Shown piece after piece: positions 33,957 through 42,083 of a stretch of 64,000 bases of DNA (positions within the stretch are counted from its first letter, which is position 1; every line of letters starts with the position of its first letter). Origin of the DNA: Streptomyces luomodiensis. GTDB lineage: Bacteria; Actinomycetota; Actinomycetes; Streptomycetales; Streptomycetaceae. Made by a program: the position numbers and the translations under genes. The notes under the pieces were generated by a model. That model saw only the letters and a list, made by a program, of their open reading frames with translations, ran no database searches and was not told the origin of the DNA. Location: assembly GCF_031679605.1 (NCBI RefSeq), contig NZ_CP117522.1, positions 992,001 through 1,056,000 on the forward strand. The letters run 5' to 3'.

Positions 33957-34778
33957 ATGTCCCCCACCCGTGTGTCGCGCCCCAGGCGCTTTTTGACCTG
34001 TGCCCCCAGATATTTCGATGTGCGGTATGCCATCAATCCCTGGATGCGTGCGGACACCGAGGTCGACACCGACCTCGCCCGAGCACAGTGGGAGACCCTG
34101 ATCCGCGCCTACCGCGACCACGGCCACCGGGTGGACCACATCGAACCGGTGGTGGGGCTGCCGGACATGGTGTTCGCCGCGAACTCGGCCCTCGTCCTGG
34201 AGGGCCGGGTCTTCGGCTCCCGGTTCCACGCACCGCAGCGCCGGCCGGAACAGCTCGCCTACGAGCGGTGGTTCAAGGCGGCCGGGTTCGATGTCCACCC
34301 GCCGGAGTCGGTGTGCGAGGGCGAGGGCGACCTGGTGCCGGCCGGGCCCTTCGTCCTGGCGGGCACCGGCTTCCGGACCACCCGGGCGGCCCATCAGGAG
34401 GTCCAGGAGTTCTTCGGGGTGCCGACCATCAGCCTGCTGCTGGTGGACCCGTACTTCTACCACCTGGACACCGCGCTGTTCGTGCTCGACGACCGGAACG
34501 ACGGCGGGAACATCGCCTACTACCCGGAGGCGTTCTCCCCCGGCAGCCGTGAAGTGCTGCGGCGGCTCTACCCCGACGCGCTGATCGCCACCCGCGACGA
34601 CGCCATGGCCTTCGGGCTCAACGCGGTCTCCGACGGCCGCCACGTCTTCGTCGCCCCCCGCGCCACCGGCCTCATCGACCAGCTCACCGACCGCGGTTAC
34701 GTCCCCGTCCCCGTCGACCTGTCGGAGCTGCACAAGGCCGGCGGGGGCATCAAGTGCTGCACACAGGAGATTCGCTGA
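33957..34778 (+). CDS. Guanidino-group hydrolase, ArgZ-type arginine dihydrolase (DDAH family)
   Basis: A 273-residue amidinotransferase-fold enzyme usually labelled dimethylargininase. Residues favour arginine dihydrolase instead. DDAH enzymes carry an acidic pair in LPDxVFVED; here the segment is LPDMVFAAN with Asn76, as in cyanobacterial ArgZ/AgrE (WPDLVFTAN, recalled from memory). The N-terminal INPWM (Asn27) is also shared with ArgZ. The catalytic His lies in FYHLDTALF and the Cys in KAGGGIKCC (Cys267). ArgZ converts arginine to ornithine, CO2 and two ammonia. The next gene, overlapping by one base, is ornithine aminotransferase, which would use that ornithine directly. An Lrp regulator gene precedes it. 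Dimethylarginine hydrolysis is the alternative. Confidence 0.8.
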   Translation: MSPTRVSRPRRFLTCAPRYFDVRYAINPWMRADTEVDTDLARAQWETLIRAYRDHGHRVDHIEPVVGLPDMVFAANSALVLEGRVFGSRFHAPQRRPEQLAYERWFKAAGFDVHPPESVCEGEGDLVPAGPFVLAGTGFRTTRAAHQEVQEFFGVPTISLLLVDPYFYHLDTALFVLDDRNDGGNIAYYPEAFSPGSREVLRRLYPDALIATRDDAMAFGLNAVSDGRHVFVAPRATGLIDQLTDRGYVPVPVDLSELHKAGGGIKCCTQEIR

Positions 34779-36064
34779 TGACCGCCACCACGCCCGGCAC
34801 GGCTACCACCGCCGCCACCTCCGCCACCGCCCGCGCGGCGGGCGCCGACCGCCCTGACCTCCCCGCCCGCTCCTCGCGCGAGCTGATCCGCGCCGAGGAG
34901 ACCTCGCTGGCGCACAACTACCATCCGCTGCACGTGGTCGTCGCCCGCGCCGAGGGCGTATGGGTCTGGGACGTCGAGGGGCGCCGCTATCTGGACATGC
35001 TGGCCGGCTACTCGGCCCTCAACTTCGGCCACCGCCACCCGGCGCTCATCGAGGCCGCCCACCGCCAGCTCGACCAGCTCACGCTGACCTCACGGGCCTT
35101 CCACAACGACCGGCTAGCCGGGTTCGCCGAAGCGGTGGCGGAGCTCACCGGGCTCTCCATGGTGCTGCCGATGAACACCGGCGCGGAGGCGGTGGAGAGC
35201 GCCATCAAGGTCGCCCGCAAATGGGCGTACGAGGTGAAGGGCGTCGCCCCGGACCAGGCCACCATCGTGGTGGCGGCCGACAACTTCCACGGCCGCACGA
35301 CGACGATCGTCGGATTCTCCAGCGACCCCGTCGCCCGCGACGGCTTCGGCCCGTTCGCCCCGGGCTTCCGCGTCGTGCCGTACAACGACCTCGCGGCGCT
35401 GGAAGCCGCCGTCGACGCGACCACGGCGGCGGTCCTCATCGAACCCATCCAGGGCGAGGCGGGCGTCGTCATCCCCGATGACGGCTATCTGCGGGGGGTG
35501 CGCGAGCTGACCCGGCGCACCGGGACGCTGTTCATCGCCGACGAGATCCAGTCCGGCCTCGGCCGCACCGGCACCACCCTGGCCGTCGAGCACGAGTCGG
35601 TGACGCCGGACGTCCTGCTGCTCGGCAAGGCGCTGGGCGGCGGCATCGTGCCGGTGTCGGCGGTCGTGGCCGACCGGGCGGTGCTCGGGGTGCTGCGCCC
35701 CGGCGAGCACGGCTCCACCTTCGGCGGCAACCCGCTGGCCGCGGCGGTCGGCTCGGCCGTCGTCGATCTGCTGCGCACGGGCACCTACCAACGCCGGGCG
35801 GCGGAGCTGGGCCAGGTGCTGCGGGACGGACTGGCCGCGCTGACCGGCAAGGGCGTCGTGGGCTACCGCTGCCGCGGACTGTGGGCGGGCGTCGACGTGG
35901 ACCCCGCCCTCGGTACCGGCCGCGAGGTGAGCGAGCGGCTGATGGCCGAGGGGGTCCTGGTCAAGGACACCCATGGCTCGACGATCCGCCTGGCACCGCC
36001 GCTGACCATCACCCGCGAGGAGCTGGAGTCGTCGCTGGCGGCGCTGGAGAAGGTGCTCGGCTGA
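34778..36064 (+). CDS. rocD: Ornithine aminotransferase
   Basis: A 428-residue class III PLP aminotransferase. Family motifs: MNTGAEAVESAIKVARKWAY, the metal/PLP region LIEPIQGEAGVVIP, FIADEIQSGLGRTG, and the PLP lysine in LLLGKALGGGIVP. HGSTFGGNPLAAAV is also typical of ornithine-oxo-acid transaminase, which turns ornithine and 2-oxoglutarate into glutamate semialdehyde and glutamate. The ATG shares a base with the stop of the upstream hydrolase (TGATG) behind AGGAGA, so both are translated together. About 25 low-complexity Thr/Ala residues precede the fold. Downstream there is no gene for 600 bases. Confidence 0.95.
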   Translation: MTATTPGTATTAATSATARAAGADRPDLPARSSRELIRAEETSLAHNYHPLHVVVARAEGVWVWDVEGRRYLDMLAGYSALNFGHRHPALIEAAHRQLDQLTLTSRAFHNDRLAGFAEAVAELTGLSMVLPMNTGAEAVESAIKVARKWAYEVKGVAPDQATIVVAADNFHGRTTTIVGFSSDPVARDGFGPFAPGFRVVPYNDLAALEAAVDATTAAVLIEPIQGEAGVVIPDDGYLRGVRELTRRTGTLFIADEIQSGLGRTGTTLAVEHESVTPDVLLLGKALGGGIVPVSAVVADRAVLGVLRPGEHGSTFGGNPLAAAVGSAVVDLLRTGTYQRRAAELGQVLRDGLAALTGKGVVGYRCRGLWAGVDVDPALGTGREVSERLMAEGVLVKDTHGSTIRLAPPLTITREELESSLAALEKVLG

Positions 36065-36169
36065 TCGACCGGTCGCCCGTTGTGGTGCGACTGGGGGTGC
36101 CCGGGTGCCTGGGTGCCGGGAGCCGCGCTCGGTGGCGGGGCGCGGGAGGTGTCCAGGCACCGAGGCCGC

Positions 36170-36412
36170 CCAGGCACGGAGCGCGCCCCAGCGCGGGACG
36201 TATCCCAGCACGGGACGCGCCCCAGCGCAGGACGTACCCGAGCACGGGAGTGCGCCAGCGCGGGACATACCCCAGCACCGTGGCATACCCCAGCGCGGGA
36301 CGCACCCCAGCACGAGGCGTGCGCCAGCACGACACGTACCCGAGCACGAGAAGTGCTCCTCAGCGCGAGACGTACCCAGCACCGGGCATACCCCAGCACG
36401 AGACGCATCCCG
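36170..36412. repeat. Degenerate 17-bp minisatellite in a 605-base gene-free interval
   Basis: About 13 imperfect copies of a 16-18-base unit close to CCCAGCRCGGGACGYAC run head to tail after rocD. Copies differ by one to five bases and occasional indels. The whole interval 36065-36669 has no reading frame with a start signal and codon bias in its favour. Outside the array I see only GC-rich sequence and, at the right end, the promoter region for the DUF1876 gene. Confidence 0.75.
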
Positions 36413-36669
36413 CAGGTGCGCGGGGTCCGGCCAGCCGCGCCGCCGGGCCCCGCGCGCCGCCAGATCGCCGTGCCGCTTCCCAGTACGCGCCACAGGGCAC
36501 GGTCTGGCCCCGGAGCGCGGCCGGTGGGCGCCAGGGGAGGCAGAGTGGAAGGTGGTGGGACCCGCGTGGTCCGGCAGGCACCGCCGCCGAGCGGGACGTC
36601 GGCCGCGTCCGCCGCGTCCGCCGGATCCGTGGCCACCAGAAGCGGCCATTCGCAGGTGAGGAGCAGGCC

Positions 36670-36960
36670 ATGGCGCACACAGTGGAGTGGACGGTCCACC
36701 TCTACCTCTCCGAGGACGAGGGGAGGACCACGGCGCGCGTGGAACTGGAGACCGGGGCCACGGCGCTCACCGGCCGGGGACTGGCCCGGTGCAATCCGGA
36801 CGACGAGGACGTGCCGGTGATCGGCGATGAGCTCGCGGCCGGGCGGGCGCTCAGCGATCTGGGGCAGCAGCTGGTGCACGCCGCCGAGCGGGACCTGGAG
36901 AGCGTGGGCGCGCCCCCGGCCTCGCGCAGGCCGCGGCCCGGCTACGGCTGGATCGCCTGA
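36670..36960 (+). CDS. DUF1876 protein
   Basis: A 96-residue protein of the DUF1876 family, small actinobacterial proteins with a dsRBD-like fold. Pattern: VEWTVHLYLSEDEGRTTARVEL, then GRGLARCNPDDEDVPVIGDELA, then a helix ALSDLGQQLVHAAERDLESV. Full length; function unknown. The ATG is behind GAGGAGCAGG. Its last 19 bases overlap the end of the convergent FadR-type gene, so the two mRNAs are complementary at their 3' ends. Confidence 0.9.
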   Translation: MAHTVEWTVHLYLSEDEGRTTARVELETGATALTGRGLARCNPDDEDVPVIGDELAAGRALSDLGQQLVHAAERDLESVGAPPASRRPRPGYGWIA

Positions 36961-37721
36961 GGCACCGCGGATACGGCCGGCACCGCGGGTACGGCCGGCG
37001 CCCGGACGCCCTCGGCGTCGGGCCGGGCGGGCGCCGCCCGGTCGACGTCCTCGGCCGCCTTGGCGAGCAGATCGAGCATGGCCAGCTCGGCGCCGGGCGC
37101 GTCGCGGTCCCGTATGGCCTCCAGCACCCGGCGGTGGCTGGGCACGGGGTCGTCGGCGTCGCCGTGGGCGTGCACCAGGCGGTCGCGCTCCCGCAGTCCG
37201 GGCTCCAGGATCAGCTCGAGGCGGGCGAGGAGTTCATTGCCGGTGGCGGCGAGCAGCGCGCGGTGGAAGGCGGCGTCCGCCTCCGCCTCGGCCGCCAGAT
37301 CGCCGCGGGCGCGCTCCATGGCGGCCAGCGCGGTCTCCAGCTCGGTCAGGTGGGCGTCGGTGCGGCGCAGCGCCGCGCGGTGGGCGGCGGCGGGTTCGAC
37401 GACGGCGCGGATGTCGGTGAGGTCGCGCATCAGCCGCCGTCCGTCCCCGCCGGCCATGCGCCAGCGGATCACATCGGCGTCGAGGAGGTTCCAGGCGGAG
37501 CGGGGGCGGACGAAGGTGCCGCGCTTCTGCCGGGCGTCGATGAGGCCCTTGCCCGCGAGCACCTTGAGGGCTTCGCGCATCACCGTAAGGCTGACGTCCA
37601 GTTCCTCGCCCAGGGCGCGGACGTCGAGGATGTCGCCCTCGGCGAAGTCTCCGGTGACGACGCGGGCACCCAGCCGCTGGACCACTTCGCCGTGCACGCC
37701 TCGGCCGGCATAGGACGCCAT
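36942..37721 (-). CDS. FadR-type GntR transcriptional regulator
   Basis: A 259-residue regulator. The N-terminal winged helix (about 8-75, with GDILDVRALGEELDVSLTVMREALKVLAGKGLIDARQKRGTFV) is followed by an all-helical FCD ligand-binding domain (about 95-225) with the metal/ligand residues in EADAAFHRALLAATGN and PVPSHRRVLEAI. An Ala/Pro/Val-rich tail ends it. FCD proteins respond to organic acids or sugar acids. The gene diverges from the hydrolase-transporter-AnmK operon across 168 bases and is the likely regulator of that operon. The ATG is well placed behind GAGGAGAAG. Its 3' end overlaps DUF1876. Confidence 0.93.
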   Translation of the reverse strand: MASYAGRGVHGEVVQRLGARVVTGDFAEGDILDVRALGEELDVSLTVMREALKVLAGKGLIDARQKRGTFVRPRSAWNLLDADVIRWRMAGGDGRRLMRDLTDIRAVVEPAAAHRAALRRTDAHLTELETALAAMERARGDLAAEAEADAAFHRALLAATGNELLARLELILEPGLRERDRLVHAHGDADDPVPSHRRVLEAIRDRDAPGAELAMLDLLAKAAEDVDRAAPARPDAEGVRAPAVPAVPAVSAVPQAIQP

Positions 37722-37800
37722 GGGGTCTTCTCCTCGGGGAAGGCCGGATGAACGGGGTCGGAAGCCACCCGTCGTCCGTCCACCCTAGCGTCGGCCATTA

Positions 37801-37814
37801 TTTATGGATACATC
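37801..37814. promoter_or_regulatory. AT-rich element in the FadR-type/hydrolase divergent promoter
   Basis: TTTATGGATACATC stands out as AT-rich with an imperfect dyad (ATGGATACAT). It is followed by TTGACA, a good -35 for the plus-strand operon. It is the best candidate operator for the divergent FadR-type protein. Confidence 0.4.
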
Positions 37815-37889
37815 TTGACAGTCCGTTGACGCCCCCCGGACGATGAACCGATCCCTCATCGCCGAGCCGCCGACCGCGGGGAGTCCCCT

Positions 37890-39146
37890 GTGACGCTGTC
37901 GCCGCATCTGCCGGACAAACTGACCATCTCGCTGTGGGACTTCAGCTGGTACACCCGCACCGGCCCGGGTGAGCCCTTCGCCGACCTCGACCGCGCCTTC
38001 GAGGAGGCCGTGACGCGCGGCTACAACACGGTGCGTATCTGCGCCATGCCGTTCCTCCTCTTCGGCTCCCGGCTCGACACGGCCAAACTGCGGTTTTCGG
38101 GGCTGGGCGGCGCGTACGGGCAGCGGATGCGCTGGTACGACGTGGGCGGCGGCGGCGAGATCGACGGACGGGCCCGGCTGCGCGAACTGTTCGAGGCGGC
38201 CCTGCGCCATGACTGCTTCGTCATCCTCTCCAGCTGGGAGTACCAGCAGAGCCCGGCGTTCGGCGAGGGCCGCGCCTGGTTCGACGCGCTGATGGCCGTC
38301 GACCCCGAGCGGCGCGCCGAGGTGCTCGCGGACGCGCTCGCCGATCTGATCGACTTCCTGGTGATCCACGGTCTGGACGACCGGATCGCCTTCACCGAGC
38401 TGCACAACGAGGTCCAGGGCAGCCGGCTCACTGACGGGCTTCAGGGCGCGGACAAGGTGGTCGCCCTGCGGCCGCGGCTGGAGCGGGGCATCGCCCGGTT
38501 CAAGGAGCGCCACCCCAACCGGCCGGTCACGGTCAACTACGCCAAGGTGCCGGTCGGTTCGCTGCGCGGGGTGCCCCGCGAGGTGGATGTGGCGGTCTTC
38601 CACCCCTATGTCTACGGGGTGCTGGACGAGCTGTTGACCACCTTCGCCGTGCGCGACCGGGGCCGTCCCTTCCCCCAGGAGCCGGTCCGCCGGGAGCTGC
38701 TGCGCCCCGGCGCCCCCGATCTGGCCGACTGGGCTCCCCCGCCCGGCGATCGCTGGCGGCTGGAGGCCACCACGGTCGGCCCCCGTGAGATCTACGTCCA
38801 CGACTGGTGCGACCCCGCCCGCTGGGACGCCTGGCTGTACGACCGCTATGCCGTGCACCGTACGGCGATGGACCAGCGGCTGGTCACCTGGATCGAGGCG
38901 GCCGCGGACTGGGCGGCCGGAAGCGGGGTCCCGCTGGTCTTCGGCGAGGGCTGGATCGGCTACACCCCGCTGCACGGGACCTTCGAGGAGGGGCCGGTGG
39001 GGGCCGCGTTCTGCCGCCGCGCCGTGGCGGAGTCGGCGCGGGTGGGCGCGTGGGGCGCGGTGGTGTGCTCCAACGCCGCGCCCCAGCACCCGATGTGGCA
39101 GGACATCGCGCTCCAGCGGGAGTGCAACGCGGTGCTGCGCGGCTGA
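37890..39146 (+). CDS. Cellulase-like glycoside hydrolase (GH5-like TIM barrel)
   Basis: A 418-residue cytoplasmic protein (no signal peptide) of the cellulase-like family. TIM-barrel landmarks are LTISLWDFSWYTRTG, YNTVRICAMPF, CFVILSSWEYQQSP, the putative acid/base Glu in FTELHNEVQG and the putative nucleophile Glu in LVFGEGWIGYTPLHG. Related proteins are annotated only as sugar-utilisation hydrolases. The lack of a signal suggests it acts on an imported glycoside. It starts with GTG behind GGGGAG and is the first gene of an operon with an MHS transporter and an AnmK-type kinase. Confidence 0.78.
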   Translation: MTLSPHLPDKLTISLWDFSWYTRTGPGEPFADLDRAFEEAVTRGYNTVRICAMPFLLFGSRLDTAKLRFSGLGGAYGQRMRWYDVGGGGEIDGRARLRELFEAALRHDCFVILSSWEYQQSPAFGEGRAWFDALMAVDPERRAEVLADALADLIDFLVIHGLDDRIAFTELHNEVQGSRLTDGLQGADKVVALRPRLERGIARFKERHPNRPVTVNYAKVPVGSLRGVPREVDVAVFHPYVYGVLDELLTTFAVRDRGRPFPQEPVRRELLRPGAPDLADWAPPPGDRWRLEATTVGPREIYVHDWCDPARWDAWLYDRYAVHRTAMDQRLVTWIEAAADWAAGSGVPLVFGEGWIGYTPLHGTFEEGPVGAAFCRRAVAESARVGAWGAVVCSNAAPQHPMWQDIALQRECNAVLRG

Positions 39147-39312
39147 CCCGTGCGGCCGCCCACCGGCCGCGGACCCGCTGCCCCTTGCGCATCGACTGCG
39201 AACCGGCGCTCACTCGTGCGCCGCTGGAGCCGCGTTCGCACCGGTAAGCACCCGCCCCGAGGGGTACGGACATCACATCTCCTGTGGCGGTGACGGCGGA
39301 AAGGGCCCGGAT

Positions 39313-40734
39313 GTGACGACGTCCCCAGCGGATTCCCCAGACCATGCCGCCGGGCGGGTCCGGCGCCGTGCGCTGGTGGCCGGTTCGGTCGGCAACCTCA
39401 TCGAGTGGTACGAGTTCGGTGTCTACGGTTTCTTCGCGACGATCATCGCCGCGAACTTCTTCACCCCCGACGGGGGCAGTGAGCTCGAGGGCCTGGTCAA
39501 AACCTATGCCTCCTTCGGGATCGCGTTCTTCTTCCGTCCCGTCGGCGCCGCCGTCTTCGGCCGGGTCGGCGATCGGATCGGCCGTCGGCCCACGCTGATC
39601 CTGGTGCTGCTGCTGATGACCGGCGCCACGACGCTCATCGGCGCGCTGCCCACGTACGACACACTGGGCGCGGCCGCTCCCTGGCTGCTCACCCTGTTGC
39701 GCATCCTCCAGGGGCTGTCCGCGGGCGGGGAGTTCGGCGGCGCGGTGTCGATCATGACGGAGTTCGCTCCCCCGGGCCGGCGCGGGCTGTACGGGGCGTG
39801 GCAGTCGTTCACCGTGGCGCTGGGGCTGCTGGCCGGGGCCGGTGCGGCGGCGCTGTCGGCCACCGTGATGAGCGAGGAGTCGCTGGGCGACTGGGGGTGG
39901 CGGGTGCCGTTCCTGCTGACCCTGCCGATCGGGCTGGTCGCCCTGTGGCTGCGGCTGAGGCTGGAGGAGACCCCGGCCTTCCGGGCGGCGGCGGGCAGTC
40001 AGGCCACCGCGGCGGCGGACGGGGAGGCCACCACCGCGCCGGACCCGGTGGCGCCGCCCACCGGGCCGGAGCGGGTGGCGACCCCCCGCGAGGTGGCCGG
40101 GGCCGTCGTCCTGGGCGCCGCGCGCATCATGGGCTGGGCGGCGGCCGGTTACACCTTCCTGGTCGTCATGCCGTCGTACCTCCAGGCCACCTTGAACGCC
40201 ACCTTCCAGCAGGCGCTGGTGGCCACCGTGGTGGCCAACGCCGGCTTCGCGCTCTCCATCCTCCCCGCCGGTCTGCTCAGCGACCGGATCGGGCGGCGGC
40301 CGGTGATGCTGACCGGGGCGGTGCTGGTGGTGGTGCTGGCCTTTCCGCTGCTCCATGTGGTGCAGCAGCCGGACGGCTCGGCGTTCACCCAAGGAGTGGC
40401 GGTCTTCGTCGCGGGCGTGGTGGTGGGGCTGATGGCGGGCCCGGGGCCGGCCATGCTCGCCGAGATGTTCCCGACCCGGGTCCGCTACACGGGGCTGGGG
40501 CTGGCGTACGCGCTGTCCAACGCGGTGTTCTCCGGCTGCGCGGGGCTCATCGTCACCGAGGTCGTCAAGCGCACCGGCGAGGTCGACATCCCGGCCTACT
40601 ACACGGCGGTGACCTGCGCCGTCAGCGTGCTCGCGCTGCTCACCCCGCGTGCGCAGGACCGCCACGGCGCGCCGCGCGGCCGGGCGCGGGCGGCCGACGG
40701 GAACCAGCGGCAGGAGGAAACGCCATGCGGGTGA
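39313..40734 (+). CDS. MHS-type MFS transporter
   Basis: A 473-residue membrane protein of the metabolite:H+ symporter group of MFS (KgtP/ProP/ShiA relatives). Twelve hydrophobic segments are apparent. The group signature NLIEWYEFGVYGFFATIIA is at helix 1, GRVGDRIGRRPTLI in the helix 2-3 loop, GGEFGGAVSIMTEFAP at helix 5, and LSDRIGRRPVML in the matching second-half loop. These carriers usually import organic acids, shikimate or osmolytes. A hydrophilic loop of about 45 residues lies mid-protein. GTG at 39313 is behind AAAGGGC. Its last 10 bases overlap anmK. Substrate is probably the compound phosphorylated by the next gene. Confidence 0.9.
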   Translation: MTTSPADSPDHAAGRVRRRALVAGSVGNLIEWYEFGVYGFFATIIAANFFTPDGGSELEGLVKTYASFGIAFFFRPVGAAVFGRVGDRIGRRPTLILVLLLMTGATTLIGALPTYDTLGAAAPWLLTLLRILQGLSAGGEFGGAVSIMTEFAPPGRRGLYGAWQSFTVALGLLAGAGAAALSATVMSEESLGDWGWRVPFLLTLPIGLVALWLRLRLEETPAFRAAAGSQATAAADGEATTAPDPVAPPTGPERVATPREVAGAVVLGAARIMGWAAAGYTFLVVMPSYLQATLNATFQQALVATVVANAGFALSILPAGLLSDRIGRRPVMLTGAVLVVVLAFPLLHVVQQPDGSAFTQGVAVFVAGVVVGLMAGPGPAMLAEMFPTRVRYTGLGLAYALSNAVFSGCAGLIVTEVVKRTGEVDIPAYYTAVTCAVSVLALLTPRAQDRHGAPRGRARAADGNQRQEETPCG

Positions 40735-41897
40735 TCGGCCTGATGTCGGGCACGTCCCATGACGCGGTCGACGCCGCGGCAGCCGATCTGGTGCTGGACG
40801 GCGACACGGTGGTGCTGGCCCCGCTGGGTCTGGTCAGCGAGGCGTATCCGGAGGAGCTGCGGTCGGCGCTGAGCGCCGCGCTGCCCCCGGCGGCGACCAC
40901 CATGAAGGAGGTGTGCGCACTGGACACCCGTATCGGCCAGGCGTTCGCCTCGCTGGCGGCCCGCGCCGACCGGGAGCTGTGCGCCGGGCGCGCGGATCTC
41001 ATCGGCTCGCACGGTCAGACGGTGTACCACTGGGCCGAGGGCGGGCGGGTGCACGGGACGCTGCAACTCGGCCAGCCCGCCTGGATCGCCGAGGCCACCG
41101 GCCGCCCGGTCGTCTCCGATCTGCGCGCCCGCGATGTGGCCGCCGGCGGCCAGGGCGCTCCCCTGGTCAGCCTGGTGGACGCCCTGTGGCTGCGCGGGCG
41201 GCCCGGTGTCCGCGCCGCCCTGAACCTCGGCGGGATCGCCAACATCACGGTGGTGTCGGGCGCCGGGGATCCGCTGGCCTTCGACACCGGCCCGGCCAAC
41301 GCGCTCATCGACGCGGCCGCCCGGGACCTGACGGGCGGCCGGCTGGACCATGACGCGGACGGCGCCATGGCGGCGCGCGGCACCGTCCACGGGCCGCTGC
41401 TGGAGCGGCTTCTGGCCGAGCCGTACTATGCGCTGCCCGCGCCCAAGACGACCGGCAAGGAGCTGTTCCACGGGTCGTATCTGCGGGCTGCCCTGGCCGC
41501 CGTGGGCCCGGTGCCGGACGACGACGTGGTCGCCACCGTCACCGAGCTGACCGCCCGCACCGTCGCCGACGCGGTGCGGTCGGTGCACGCCACGGAGGTG
41601 ATCGCCTCGGGCGGCGGCACCCGTAACCCCACCCTGATGGGGGCGTTGCGCCGGGCGCTGGGCGGCATCGCGCTGCGGACCTCCGACGAACTCGGCCTTC
41701 CGGCGGCGGCGAAGGAGGCGTACGCCTTCGCCGTCCTCGCCTTTCTGACCGCCCATGGGCTGGCCGGTACGGCTCCGAGCTGCACCGGGGCCCGTCATCC
41801 CCGCGTGCTGGGGTCGATCACACCGGGGCGCCGCGGCCTCACCCTGCCCGCGCCGGGACAGCAGGCGCCCACCCGGCTGGAGATCTTCCGGCGCTGA
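40725..41897 (+). CDS. anmK: Anhydro-N-acetylmuramic acid kinase (AnmK family)
   Basis: A 390-residue AnmK family kinase. It cleaves the 1,6-anhydro bond while phosphorylating O6, giving MurNAc 6-phosphate from anhydroMurNAc. Landmarks: GLMSGTSHDAVDAA at the N-terminus, IGSHGQTVYHW, LNLGGIANIT, AFDTGPANALID and VIASGGGTRNPTLM. Length matches E. coli AnmK (about 370). The same family includes levoglucosan kinase, and here it is coupled to an MHS transporter and a cellulase-like hydrolase, not to cell-wall recycling genes such as murQ or nagZ. So the true substrate may be another 1,6-anhydrosugar. The ATG is behind AGGAGG and overlaps the transporter gene by 10 bases. Confidence 0.9.
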   Translation: MRVIGLMSGTSHDAVDAAAADLVLDGDTVVLAPLGLVSEAYPEELRSALSAALPPAATTMKEVCALDTRIGQAFASLAARADRELCAGRADLIGSHGQTVYHWAEGGRVHGTLQLGQPAWIAEATGRPVVSDLRARDVAAGGQGAPLVSLVDALWLRGRPGVRAALNLGGIANITVVSGAGDPLAFDTGPANALIDAAARDLTGGRLDHDADGAMAARGTVHGPLLERLLAEPYYALPAPKTTGKELFHGSYLRAALAAVGPVPDDDVVATVTELTARTVADAVRSVHATEVIASGGGTRNPTLMGALRRALGGIALRTSDELGLPAAAKEAYAFAVLAFLTAHGLAGTAPSCTGARHPRVLGSITPGRRGLTLPAPGQQAPTRLEIFRR

Positions 41898-42083
41898 GCG
41901 ACGGTGGCCGAATCTCGTCCACCGACGGTCCGAAATCGGTGACGGAGTCTCCCTTCTCCTAGCGCGTCCCGACCGCGCCCGAGGTACGTTGGGAGGGTCT
42001 GTTAGCGGATGGGGTGAACGCGACTGAGCGACCCCCTGGTTGCCGGCGGGGGGCCGAGGGGGCTGACGGGGGGACGGGGGCAC

